34,200 bases of DNA from an uncultured Bacteroidales bacterium (GTDB taxonomy: Bacteria > Bacteroidota > Bacteroidia > Bacteroidales > Bacteroidaceae): the NCBI GenBank assembly GCA_902773055.1, contig CACYCZ010000073.1, forward strand, positions 1 through 34,200, written 5' to 3'. Positions 26,314 to 34,200 of the stretch are shown here, in pieces. The notes under the pieces were generated by a model. It ran no database searches. It was not told where the DNA came from and saw only the letters and a list, made by a program, of their open reading frames with translations. Both the position numbers and the translations under genes were made by a program. Positions within the stretch are counted from its first letter, which is position 1. Each line of letters begins with the position of its first letter.

Positions 26314-28923
26314 TTATTCTCCCTTCACTATCTTTTTAATATCACTCAAGGTATTTAAGGCTTCCAACGGAGTCAGATGATTGATATCCAAATTTAATAT
26401 CTTGTCTCTTATCTGGCACAAGACGGGGTCATCCAACTGAAAAAAATTCAGTTGCATTCCTTCTTCCTGAGGAGTTTGGGGCAATGCCTTGCTTACATCG
26501 CGCCCCTGGCCTGACTCTTCCAATTCTTTCAGAATTTGAGTAGCCCGTTTTACTATTGAAACCGGCATTCCCGCCATCTGTGCCACATGTATACCGAAAG
26601 AATGTTCACTGCCACCTGCAATCAACTTTCGCAAGAAAACAACATGATTATTTACTTCCTTGACTGAGACATTATAATTATGTATGCGGGAATATTTCTT
26701 CTCCATTTCATTCATCTCATGATAGTGGGTCGCAAAGAGCGTGCGAGGATGTCCGTTAGGATTTTCATGCAAAAACTCAACGATAGCCCAAGCAATGGAT
26801 ATTCCATCATATGTAGATGTCCCACGCCCAAGTTCGTCAAACAAGACTAGGCTACGAGGCGATATGTTATTAATTATACTGGCAGCCTCACTCATTTCTA
26901 CCATAAAAGTAGATTCTCCGGCTGAAATATTATCACTTGCACCGACTCGGGTAAATATCTTGTCAACCATACCTATATGTGCACTCGCTGCGGGAACGAA
27001 GCAACCTACCTGCGCCAGCAGTACTATCAAGGCAGTCTGACGCAACAAAGCAGATTTTCCCGCCATATTAGGTCCCGTGATAATTATGATTTGCTGCTTT
27101 TCCGTATCAAGGAAAACATCGTTCGGAATATAGCTTTGCCCTATTGGCAGTTCGGTTTCAATAACTGGATGACGGCCTTCCTTGATATCCAATTCCATTG
27201 ATTCATCAACAACAGGACGGACATATTTACGTTCCTGCGCCAAAATAGCGAAACCCAACAGGCAATCAAGCCTCGAGAGCTGGGTCGCAGTTGTCTGCAT
27301 TGCAGATATAAACGATGTCGCCGACGCCATAAGTTCAGAATAAATCTGGGCTTCCAGCACAAGTATCTTATCCTCGGCGCCGAGTATCTTGTCTTCGTAT
27401 TCCTTCAGTTCTTGAGTAATATAACGTTCTGCCTGAGCCAGTGTCTGCTTCCTGACCCATTCGGATGGCACTTGATCTTTAAAAGTATTCCTAACCTCCA
27501 AATAATATCCGAAAACATTATTGAATCCTATTTTCAGGCTAGTAATACCCGTACGTTCCACCTCACGCTGCTGAATCTTCAATAAATAGTCTTTACTGGA
27601 AGAAGACAATTCTCTCAACTCATCTAATTCTTCATTTACCCCTTTTGCTATATAGCCACCCTTATTTGTCATGGACGGCGGTTCCGGCAGCAAGGTCTTC
27701 CTGATATTTTCACGCAGTTCTTCACATAGGTTTATTCGGCTTCCTATATCTCTGATTGAAGCTAATGACGCCGCATCACATGCCTGCTTGACAGGTATTA
27801 TGGCATCCAAGTCCATACGCAGTTGCTGCATTTCACGGGGAGAAATCCTTCCTGTGGATAGTTTGGCGACGAGACGTTCCATATCGCCTATCATCTGCAA
27901 CTGGGTCGTCAATATATCCCTGAATTCAGGCTCCCGGAAAAAATACTCCACGCCATTCTGCCTCTGTTCGATGTCTTTTATACTACACAACGGAAATGCC
28001 AGCCAGCGTCGAAGCAAACGTGCGCCCATTGGGGTTGAAGTCCTGTCAACAACAGCCAGCAGACTCCGTCCATCCTGAGCAAGGGGAGAAAGTATCTCCA
28101 AATTGCGTAGTGTAAAGTTATCCATCTTAACATAGCCGTCTTCATCTATTTTCTTCAAGGTCGTGATATGCCCCAGTTGCGTATGTTGCGTATCATCAAG
28201 ATAAAACAGGATAGCTCCTGCCGACGTAAGCGCAGCTGTCATATGCGCAACACCAAATCCTTTCATGTTGCGGACTTTGAAATGCTTGCACAATCGTTCA
28301 ACGGCAGACTTTTCATTAAAAGCCCAATCTTCCATTTCAAAGATGTAGTACCGATTGCCGAAAACAGACAGGAATTTATTTTTTGTCCCTCTGGCTATCA
28401 GCACTTCCTTTGGTGAAAAGTTGGTACATAATTTAGCAATATAGTCAATCGTGCCCTCTGCTACGGCAAATTCCCCTGTGGATATATCCATCAGGGACAA
28501 TCCACACGCACCACGACTTATCGTAATAGCTGCCAGAAAATTGTTTTCCTTGCTGCTTAGCACATTCTCTGTCAGCGCTACGCCCGGAGTCACAACCTCT
28601 GTGATGCCTCTCTTTACTAATTTTTTTGCCAATTTTGGATCCTCCAACTGGTCACATATGGCAACACGGTACCCTGCCCGTATCATACGTGGCAGATATG
28701 TATCCAGCGCATGATGGGGGAAACCCGCCATTTCGGTAGCTTGCCCTTTCCCTTTATTATTCCTGTGGGTCAAGGTTATACCCAGCACTTTCGCTGCAAC
28801 GACTGCGTCCTCGCAATAGGTCTCATAAAAATCTCCACAGCGAAACAGCAGAATGGCATCGGGATGCTTTGTTTTCAGCTGGCGGAATTGAGCCATCATC
28901 GGAGTTAATGTTTCTTCTGACAT
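26314..28923 (-). CDS. mutS: DNA mismatch repair protein MutS
   Basis: MutS recognises mismatches and small loops and starts mismatch repair with MutL. The 869-residue protein has the N-terminal mismatch-contact motif GDFYETY (Phe-x-Glu) and connector, lever and clamp domains. The ABC ATPase has Walker A GPNMAGKS (from residue 617), [26 protein letters not shown] (signature and Walker B) and the ATHYHE His loop. Length is normal for MutS1. The ATPase residues are intact, unlike those of SbcC in this window. It is transcribed alone, convergent with the GH3 operon, from a promoter box 17 nt upstream. Confidence 0.97.
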   Translation of the reverse strand: MSEETLTPMMAQFRQLKTKHPDAILLFRCGDFYETYCEDAVVAAKVLGITLTHRNNKGKGQATEMAGFPHHALDTYLPRMIRAGYRVAICDQLEDPKLAKKLVKRGITEVVTPGVALTENVLSSKENNFLAAITISRGACGLSLMDISTGEFAVAEGTIDYIAKLCTNFSPKEVLIARGTKNKFLSVFGNRYYIFEMEDWAFNEKSAVERLCKHFKVRNMKGFGVAHMTAALTSAGAILFYLDDTQHTQLGHITTLKKIDEDGYVKMDNFTLRNLEILSPLAQDGRSLLAVVDRTSTPMGARLLRRWLAFPLCSIKDIEQRQNGVEYFFREPEFRDILTTQLQMIGDMERLVAKLSTGRISPREMQQLRMDLDAIIPVKQACDAASLASIRDIGSRINLCEELRENIRKTLLPEPPSMTNKGGYIAKGVNEELDELRELSSSSKDYLLKIQQREVERTGITSLKIGFNNVFGYYLEVRNTFKDQVPSEWVRKQTLAQAERYITQELKEYEDKILGAEDKILVLEAQIYSELMASATSFISAMQTTATQLSRLDCLLGFAILAQERKYVRPVVDESMELDIKEGRHPVIETELPIGQSYIPNDVFLDTEKQQIIIITGPNMAGKSALLRQTALIVLLAQVGCFVPAASAHIGMVDKIFTRVGASDNISAGESTFMVEMSEAASIINNISPRSLVLFDELGRGTSTYDGISIAWAIVEFLHENPNGHPRTLFATHYHEMNEMEKKYSRIHNYNVSVKEVNNHVVFLRKLIAGGSEHSFGIHVAQMAGMPVSIVKRATQILKELEESGQGRDVSKALPQTPQEEGMQLNFFQLDDPVLCQIRDKILNLDINHLTPLEALNTLSDIKKIVKGE

Positions 28924-28940
28924 CTTGCTATTTTATTAGA

Positions 28941-28948
28941 CAAAGTTA
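28941..28948 (-). promoter_or_regulatory. Probable mutS promoter (-7 box)
   Basis: The minus strand reads TAACTTTG, matching TAnnTTTG, 17 nt before the mutS start codon. Confidence 0.5.
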
Positions 28949-29030
28949 CTAAAAACCACCTTGATTGTCTCAGCTTAATGGTCTCAAACTTTATTTTCAG
29001 ATATATCAAAGTACATTTACCTTCAGCCTG

Positions 29031-30734
29031 CTACAGTAGTTCGTCAGGCATCGGCACCGGCTTGCCTGTAGAGCGGACAATCGGCATTGAAGCCCTGTTA
29101 GCACGCAACCTGTCTGACAGGATTTTTGCCAGTTCTTTCACTTTTTCGGGATTTGCTGCAGCCACATTCTTTGCCTCCCCGATATCCTCCTTGACATTAT
29201 ATAGTTCCAATGCCCCCTGTCTAATTCCAGGAACAGGTGACATCATATATGACTCCAAAGGTATCATGCCATTGCTCGGATCTACATGCTGGCCTTCAAC
29301 TGCATTCATCATGACATATACCAGTTTCCAGTCCCCGACGATAATGGTACTCAGGAAATCAACCTCCGGTTTATAAGTAATTTTCCATTGATGGGGGTAA
29401 TGGAACAATATTTCGCGTTGAGGATTAATCCCAGAAATCGTTTGGGGAACCATGCCGTTTTTAGTCTTGGCAACAAACTTTGACCCTTCCACTATCAGGT
29501 GGCATAAGTCCTGGCCATCTATTTCCTGCACAGTATTATAGTTTTTTACGCCTGCCATATTCAATATAGTAGGAAACATATCCTCGGGCAAGACGGGCGT
29601 GTCAATCTGAGTTCCAGAGGCTGTCTTGCCTGGCCAATATACCGACATCGGGACACGTATGCCTCCATCATAGCAGGAACCCTTTCCTTCGCGCAAGGGG
29701 CCATTCTGCTTATGCAGGATGCCGCCTTTGGCCTTCACGTCGGCGTTGCCTCCATTATCTGCCATGAAAATGATAATGGTATTGTCGGCTATCTTCTTAT
29801 CCTGAAGATACTGCATTATGTCTCCCAGACTTTTATCCACCCCTTCTACCATAGATGCATATTTTGATTGGCCCTCATCCTGCCCCATGTCTGCATAATA
29901 GTCAAAGAAACGCTTGTCTTTTTGAATCGGCGTATGGGTAGCAAAATGGGACATATACAAATAGAACGGTTTTTTCTGGCTGACAGGATAGTCAAGCATT
30001 TTCAAAGCCTCCTGTGTGATGGCTTCTGTCAGGAAAATATCCTGTCCATAATATTGTGTAAGGTCCTGCACGGCAGACATATTCCACAATTCGGGTGTAT
30101 TGCCGAAATTCTCTTTCCCACGATAGCTCTTGGGGAGGCCGGCATTATTGCCGCAAACACTGACAATAAAACCCATATTATATGGTGTTGCCCCCGGCGT
30201 ACCAGCAGAGGCCCAATGAGCCTTGCCTACATGAATCGTATAATAGCCTGCATCGCGAAGAAGACGCACCATCGGCGTGGCATATTGGGTATTGGCTATC
30301 CCCTCAACCGGCGACAAACCATTGATATTCCATTCCGGACGACGGAACACATCTTCTTCTTTTTCCTGATAGACGGTGGCTCCATTGGCACCGCCGACAG
30401 CATCGCTTGGCTCATCCTTTGCCATAGATGTCCAGTTGGTGATATGAGAGCGGACCGAGTTCATGCCACTGAGCATACTTGTACGCGTCGGAGTTGACAC
30501 TGGACAAGCATACGCATGAGAAAAACGCACGCCCATATCAGCCAACTTCTGCATGTTCGGAGTATGGAAACGCTTATTATTGGGATATTGCACTCCATCA
30601 TAAGCTACCTGGCTGTCAGCCCAACCATAGTCATCAACCAGAAAGAAAATGATATTCGGTTTCTTTGCAGTAGACTGCATAACGACAGGGGTCAGCAATG
30701 CCAGGCTCCCTAAAAATTTTATCGTACTCTTCAT
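29031..30734 (-). CDS. Exported sulfatase (arylsulfatase family, serine type)
   Basis: The product (567 residues from the preferred start) is a periplasmic or surface sulfatase that would cleave sulfate esters, probably from host or algal glycans. A signal peptide MKSTIKFLGSLALLTPVVMQ precedes the metal-site motif IIFFLVDDYGWAD. The formylglycine motif is STPTRTSMLSG, that is Ser-x-Pro-x-Arg, so it would need an anaerobic sulfatase-maturating enzyme. GKAHW, HFATHTP and FMADNGGN supply further active-site residues. A longer frame starts at 30797 but adds residues before the signal peptide. A promoter box at 30756-30763 also lies within that extension, so 30734 is preferred. It stands alone, with no SusC/SusD pair or maturase nearby. 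The substrate cannot be read from the sequence. Confidence 0.92.
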   Translation of the reverse strand: MKSTIKFLGSLALLTPVVMQSTAKKPNIIFFLVDDYGWADSQVAYDGVQYPNNKRFHTPNMQKLADMGVRFSHAYACPVSTPTRTSMLSGMNSVRSHITNWTSMAKDEPSDAVGGANGATVYQEKEEDVFRRPEWNINGLSPVEGIANTQYATPMVRLLRDAGYYTIHVGKAHWASAGTPGATPYNMGFIVSVCGNNAGLPKSYRGKENFGNTPELWNMSAVQDLTQYYGQDIFLTEAITQEALKMLDYPVSQKKPFYLYMSHFATHTPIQKDKRFFDYYADMGQDEGQSKYASMVEGVDKSLGDIMQYLQDKKIADNTIIIFMADNGGNADVKAKGGILHKQNGPLREGKGSCYDGGIRVPMSVYWPGKTASGTQIDTPVLPEDMFPTILNMAGVKNYNTVQEIDGQDLCHLIVEGSKFVAKTKNGMVPQTISGINPQREILFHYPHQWKITYKPEVDFLSTIIVGDWKLVYVMMNAVEGQHVDPSNGMIPLESYMMSPVPGIRQGALELYNVKEDIGEAKNVAAANPEKVKELAKILSDRLRANRASMPIVRSTGKPVPMPDELL

Positions 30735-30755
30735 TTTTCCAAGATTTATCTGCCT

Positions 30756-30763
30756 CAAATATA
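30756..30763 (-). promoter_or_regulatory. Probable sulfatase promoter (-7 box)
   Basis: The minus strand reads TATATTTG, an exact TAnnTTTG match, 21 nt before the preferred sulfatase start at 30734. Confidence 0.55.
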
Positions 30764-30943
30764 CGCAAAAAAAACGATGTGCGCAACTATTCGCCATGCA
30801 AAGTCACTCATCTATCTTCAAAACACGCATTGTCCTTTGTCTGTCTGCATTATCTTCATGCTATCCTCCCTGACTGTCAAAGATGTTCCTGACCATACCC
30901 TGCCCCCTTTTCACCCCATAGGAGCACACTCCGCACTATTGAA

Positions 30944-30976
30944 AAAAGGTCTGTCCCGTTTAAGGACAGACCTTTT
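30944..30976 (-). terminator. Intrinsic terminator of pckA
   Basis: A perfect 13-bp inverted repeat (arms 30944-30956 and 30964-30976, loop 7 nt) lies about 35 nt past the pckA stop. On the minus strand the stem is followed by a T-run, as expected for a rho-independent terminator. Confidence 0.88.
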
Positions 30977-31009
30977 AATATGAATTACCGGGAATCGTTT
31001 CCCTGATTT

Positions 31010-32611
31010 TTAGAGTTTCGGACCAGCAGCGACTAAAGCCTTGCCTGCTTCGTTGGTTGTATACTTACCAAAATTCTTAACGAAACGGCTTGCGAGATCC
31101 TTTGCCTTCTCCTCCCACTGAGCAGCTTCTGCATAAGTATCACGAGGATCCAGAATTGCGGGATCTACACCAGGAAGAGCTGTAGGAACTTCAAGGTCAA
31201 ACATAGGTATCTTCTTGGTCGGAGCCTCGTTGATAGCGCCCGACAGAATAGCATCAATGATACCACGAGTATCCTTGATAGAGATACGCTTTCCTGTACC
31301 ATTCCAACCGGTATTTACGAGGTAAGCTTTTGCACCGCTCTTCTTCATTTTCTTAACAAGTTCCTCTGCATACTTGGTAGGATGCAGTTCCAGGAATGCC
31401 TGGCCGAAACATGCAGAGAAGGTCGGAGTAGGTTCTGTAATACCGCGCTCTGTACCTGCCAACTTGGCTGTAAATCCTGAAAGGAAATAATACTGAGTCT
31501 GTTCCGGAGTCAGGATTGATACTGGAGGCAGCACGCCAAAAGCGTCAGCTGACAAGAAAATAACCTGCTTTGCTGCCGGTGCAGAAGAACCTGGCTGAAT
31601 ATTCTTGATATGATTGATTGGATAAGAAACGCGGGTATTTTCCGTTACACTCTTATCTGCGAAATCAATCTTTCCTGCGGCATCAACCGTTACATTTTCC
31701 AAAAGGGCATCGCGCTTGATAGCGTTATAGATATCGGGCTCAGACTCCTTATCCAGATTAATAACCTTTGCATAGCAGCCACCTTCAAGATTGAAGATAC
31801 CCTCGTCGTCCCATCCGTGCTCATCGTCACCAATCAGCTTACGCTTTGGATCTGTAGACAGAGTTGTCTTGCCGGTTCCTGACAATCCGAAGAAAATAGC
31901 TGTATTCTCACCGTTCATGTCACAGTTTGCAGAGCAGTGCATAGAGGCGATACCCTTCAGGGGGAGATAGTAGTTCTGCATTGAGAACATACCCTTCTTC
32001 ATTTCACCACCATACCATGTATTAATAATTACCTGCTCGCGGCTCTTGGTGTTAAATGCAACACATGTCTCAGAGTTCAAGCCCAGCTCCTTGTAATTTT
32101 CAACCTTAGCCTTAGAAGCATTGTAGATTACAAAGTTAGGTTCAAAATTTGCCAGTTCTTCTTCAGTCGGAAGGATGAACATGTTCTCAACGAAGTGAGC
32201 CTGCCATGCAACCTCAACGATGAAACGAACAGCAAGACGAGTAGCCTTGTTGGCGCCGCAGAATGCATCTACCACATAGAGTTTCTTGCCTGAAAGTTCT
32301 TTCTTGGCAATTTCCTTAACCTGCTCCCATACTGCCTCAGACATGGGATGATTGTCATTCTTATATCCTTCGGTAGTCCACCATACATTGTCGTGACTTT
32401 CGTCATTATCAACAATATATTTATCCTTAGGAGAACGGCCGGTAAATTCACCTGTCATTACATTTACCGCACCCAGTTCAGTTACCTGACCTTTCTCATA
32501 ACCTGTGAGAGTAGGGTCTATTTCTGCTTTGTAAAGCTCTTCATAAGAAGGATTATGAGCTATCACGGTTGAACCGATGATACCATACTTTGTCAAATCT
32601 ATCTTTGCCAT
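31010..32611 (-). CDS. pckA: Phosphoenolpyruvate carboxykinase (ATP)
   Basis: PckA interconverts oxaloacetate and PEP with ATP/ADP. In succinate-forming Bacteroidales it is known to run in the CO2-fixing direction, making oxaloacetate and ATP. The 533-residue protein has [14 protein letters not shown] (substrate-site Arg), the Walker A-like kinase loop [11 protein letters not shown] (from residue 242), and [24 protein letters not shown] (metal-site Asp). [10 protein letters not shown] near the C-terminus also fits. Motifs and length are normal for the ATP-dependent family. Gene is monocistronic, with a promoter box 72 nt upstream and a strong terminator. Together with mdh it covers the PEP to malate steps. 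Confidence 0.97.
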   Translation of the reverse strand: MAKIDLTKYGIIGSTVIAHNPSYEELYKAEIDPTLTGYEKGQVTELGAVNVMTGEFTGRSPKDKYIVDNDESHDNVWWTTEGYKNDNHPMSEAVWEQVKEIAKKELSGKKLYVVDAFCGANKATRLAVRFIVEVAWQAHFVENMFILPTEEELANFEPNFVIYNASKAKVENYKELGLNSETCVAFNTKSREQVIINTWYGGEMKKGMFSMQNYYLPLKGIASMHCSANCDMNGENTAIFFGLSGTGKTTLSTDPKRKLIGDDEHGWDDEGIFNLEGGCYAKVINLDKESEPDIYNAIKRDALLENVTVDAAGKIDFADKSVTENTRVSYPINHIKNIQPGSSAPAAKQVIFLSADAFGVLPPVSILTPEQTQYYFLSGFTAKLAGTERGITEPTPTFSACFGQAFLELHPTKYAEELVKKMKKSGAKAYLVNTGWNGTGKRISIKDTRGIIDAILSGAINEAPTKKIPMFDLEVPTALPGVDPAILDPRDTYAEAAQWEEKAKDLASRFVKNFGKYTTNEAGKALVAAGPKL

Positions 32612-32683
32612 AAAAAATTATTAATAAAGGTTTTTAATTTTCTCATTATAAGCCCATTTGGCGGACTGCTACTTTTACAACTG

Positions 32684-32691
32684 CAAAATTA
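32684..32691 (-). promoter_or_regulatory. Probable pckA promoter (-7 box)
   Basis: The minus strand reads TAATTTTG, matching TAnnTTTG, 72 nt before the pckA start codon, leaving a leader of roughly 65 nt. Confidence 0.5.
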
Positions 32692-32964
32692 CGAATTTTG
32701 TCTCCATCGTACAAGAAATTGCACATTTAATTTTCATAAAAGGCTCTGTTTTATCTTTTTTTTACCATCGTCGCGCTACTTTTGTCACTTAAAGATTTCA
32801 AATTTCCACTTACATCAGAACGCCGCAGGAAACGATGATCATGGATATCTGTTTTTTTCAGCAACCACACCATTCCTCTTCCGTATCAAGCAACTGGAAT
32901 TTATATCTGAGCATTGGGAGAAACATCTATATTCCCTTGGCTCAGAGATTCCCTCACATTCCCT

Positions 32965-33069
32965 TTCATTTTATGTTTCACGATGGTGAATGTACGTTCA
33001 GCAATGCGAAACATACGTTCACCGACGGAAAACATACATTCACCGTCGGTGAACATAGACTGCAACGAG
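32965..33069 (+). repeat. Copy 3 of the five-unit 21-bp palindromic repeat element
   Basis: Five contiguous 21-bp units (32965-32985, 32986-33006, 33007-33027, 33028-33048, 33049-33069). The leading unit contains TTTATGTTTCACG, inner units follow GTGAAYRTACRTTCASC, and the last begins GTGAACATAGACTGCAACG. The tail resembles that of copy 1: CTCCC lies at the same distance after GCAACG (33086-33090), and TTTTTCTC (33102-33109) is offset by only 2 nt. Orientation is the same as the other copies. It lies between the beta-lactamase-family stop and the pckA promoter. Confidence 0.85.
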
Positions 33070-33254
33070 GAGAAAAAAACTTACACTCCCAGTACTGTTG
33101 GTTTTTCTCCCTTAAATTGAATTCATTGAAAAGACAAAAGCGTCCAACGCATGGTTATGCTGGGAGCAACTCCCTACTCCAATATAATCCATGCATCGCA
33201 ATGGCGCCGCAACAGCAATATCTTGACAAGAAGGAAAACAGCCTCGGCAAGACA

Positions 33255-34200
33255 TTACATCCCGGCTTTCAGCACAAAATTCTTATACATCCTCTGAAGG
33301 ACTCCTTCTATGATACCGGTTTTGCCATCAGCCGCACGCGGGCGTGAACCATTGCTCAGCATGACAAAACCATACTTCTTCTCAGGATTAAAATACATGG
33401 CACTCCTCATCCCATAGGCACCGCCTGTATGTCCCACCAACTCAACACCAGGAGAATATTGGCTTGTCCTGTTCAGAGTCAAGCCATAATTTTCGTCTAA
33501 GGAACGTGGAGTCTGCATATTTTTTGACAAACGGTCGGAAATAATCTTCACCCCGTCAGGAGTCGTACCATAATTCATGTGCATAATCATATATTTGGCC
33601 AAGTCTACTGCTGAAAGTTTCATTCCGCCTGTAGGAGAAAACAATATGGCATCTCGTCCCATCACATAAGAGGCTATTTCCTTGCTACGGGGATTGTAAG
33701 CAGACTCATCCGTACAAGAAAATTCCCCCTTGCCATACTCATACAGACTGGCAAATCGGTCTGTTGCCAGCGAATCCACACAATAGCCGCCATACATGCC
33801 CAATGGCCGCAATATATGCCTTACGACATATTGGTCAAACCGTTCTCCCGACAACTTCTCCAAGAAAGAGCCGCTAAGGTTTAGATTCAGGTTACAATAT
33901 TCGTATCCACAGCCTGGCTCATAACTGTTATAACATTTGGCATAATTGGGATTCTTCTCTGGATTGATGACGTCCAAGGTCACATAATACCCCTGACTGT
34001 CATTGATACTCGAAGTATGCGACAACAACATTTCCAATGTTATGACCTTGTCAGGATAATGAGGATTTCTGACAGTAAAGCCAGCCAGCTCACTCACATC
34101 AATATCCAAGGACACTTTGCCTTGCTCAACCAACTGCAGCAGTCCGGTCGTTGTAAAAGATTTTGATATTGACGCTATTCTGAACATTGTATTCTCACGC
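33255..34200 (-). CDS. Serine beta-lactamase-family hydrolase (partial, 5' end beyond window)
   Basis: The visible 3' part belongs to the class C beta-lactamase / penicillin-binding-protein-like serine hydrolases. The SxxK nucleophile motif is in FRIASISKSF, the YxN motif is YCN within GYEYCNLN, and HTGG is the KTG equivalent. MLLSHTSS and ILRPLGM are other family hallmarks. The frame stays open to the right edge (reading RENT just before MFRIAS), and family members have more sequence before SISK, so the true start lies off the window and the internal Met at 34187 is not it. These proteins include esterases, peptidases and peptidoglycan-active enzymes as well as lactamases; the substrate is unclear. 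Confidence 0.9.
   Translation of the reverse strand, partial: RENTMFRIASISKSFTTTGLLQLVEQGKVSLDIDVSELAGFTVRNPHYPDKVITLEMLLSHTSSINDSQGYYVTLDVINPEKNPNYAKCYNSYEPGCGYEYCNLNLNLSGSFLEKLSGERFDQYVVRHILRPLGMYGGYCVDSLATDRFASLYEYGKGEFSCTDESAYNPRSKEIASYVMGRDAILFSPTGGMKLSAVDLAKYMIMHMNYGTTPDGVKIISDRLSKNMQTPRSLDENYGLTLNRTSQYSPGVELVGHTGGAYGMRSAMYFNPEKKYGFVMLSNGSRPRAADGKTGIIEGVLQRMYKNFVLKAGM

Larger units (their letters stand above)
32612..33254. other. Intergenic stretch upstream of pckA
   Basis: About 640 nt without a convincing gene. It contains the pckA promoter box, a + strand TAnnTTTG match (TACTTTTG, 32777-32784) and copy 3 of the repeat element. A + strand open frame runs from 32835 through the repeat and into the antisense of the beta-lactamase-family gene. 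It shows no protein family features and is probably not coding. Confidence 0.6.

Noticed and set aside
26304-26320. 7-bp inverted repeat between the DUF3108 gene and mutS as a terminator
   Set aside because: The stem is short and AT-rich and overlaps the mutS stop codon; there is no convincing T-run.
30735-30797. N-terminal extension of the sulfatase
   Set aside because: It would precede the signal peptide and contains the probable promoter box.
32835-33347. 170-codon + strand frame across repeat copy 3
   Set aside because: It joins unrelated intergenic sequence, the repeat and the antisense of the beta-lactamase-family gene; no family features.

Overview
The window looks like a chromosomal segment from a member of the Bacteroidales. 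Several gene starts have the TAnnTTTG promoter box typical of the Bacteroidota a short distance upstream. The gene set also fits: a long IspG with an inserted domain, a short MenE, malate dehydrogenase and ATP-type PEP carboxykinase, a serine-type sulfatase, and lipoproteins with Ig-like folds. I saw no rRNA, tRNA, CRISPR array, integrase or transposase. Most of the window is housekeeping DNA.

Layout. (a) 1-1515: a five-unit 21-bp repeat element, then mdh on the + strand, closed by a perfect 22-bp hairpin. (b) 12459-1552, minus strand: a compact seven-gene run, rpoN - PAP2-like membrane protein - purE - ispG - cysS - sbcD - sbcC, with overlaps or gaps under 20 nt. (c) 12460-13112: a non-coding stretch with a strong palindrome. 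(d) 13113-15325, plus strand: a divergent cytochrome bd subunit I homologue overlapping, by an ATGA junction, a secreted alpha/beta hydrolase. (e) 15478-19662, plus strand: calcium-type P-type ATPase, HAD phosphatase and ribF. (f) 19663-20071: a second copy of the repeat element. (g) 21891-20072, minus strand: menB-menE. (h) 22025-26302, plus strand: GH3-type acyl-adenylating enzyme, Ig-like lipoprotein and DUF3108 protein. (i) Minus strand: mutS, a sulfatase, pckA, a third copy of the repeat element, and the 3' part of a serine beta-lactamase-family gene that runs off the right edge.

Physiology. Mdh and PckA are typical of anaerobic C4-dicarboxylate (succinate-producing) metabolism. MenB and MenE make menaquinone. 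RibF makes FMN and FAD. The minus-strand run mixes a sigma factor, isoprenoid and purine synthesis, a tRNA synthetase and a nuclease-type complex.

Three observations stand out. First, the SbcC/SbcD pair is full length and in frame but has lost catalytic residues in both partners: Walker A Lys and Ser/Thr, Q-loop Gln, Walker B Glu and H-loop His in SbcC, and the GNHD Asn-His in SbcD. The zinc hook is kept, so this may be a non-catalytic structural complex. Second, the CydA homologue keeps the heme b558 ligands (His186, Met373) but has lost the His19 and Glu107 equivalents of the oxygen-reducing site, and has no cydB beside it. Third, the same roughly 105-bp element, five 21-bp units each holding a palindrome related to GTGAACGTACGTTCAC, occurs three times in the same orientation, always between genes.
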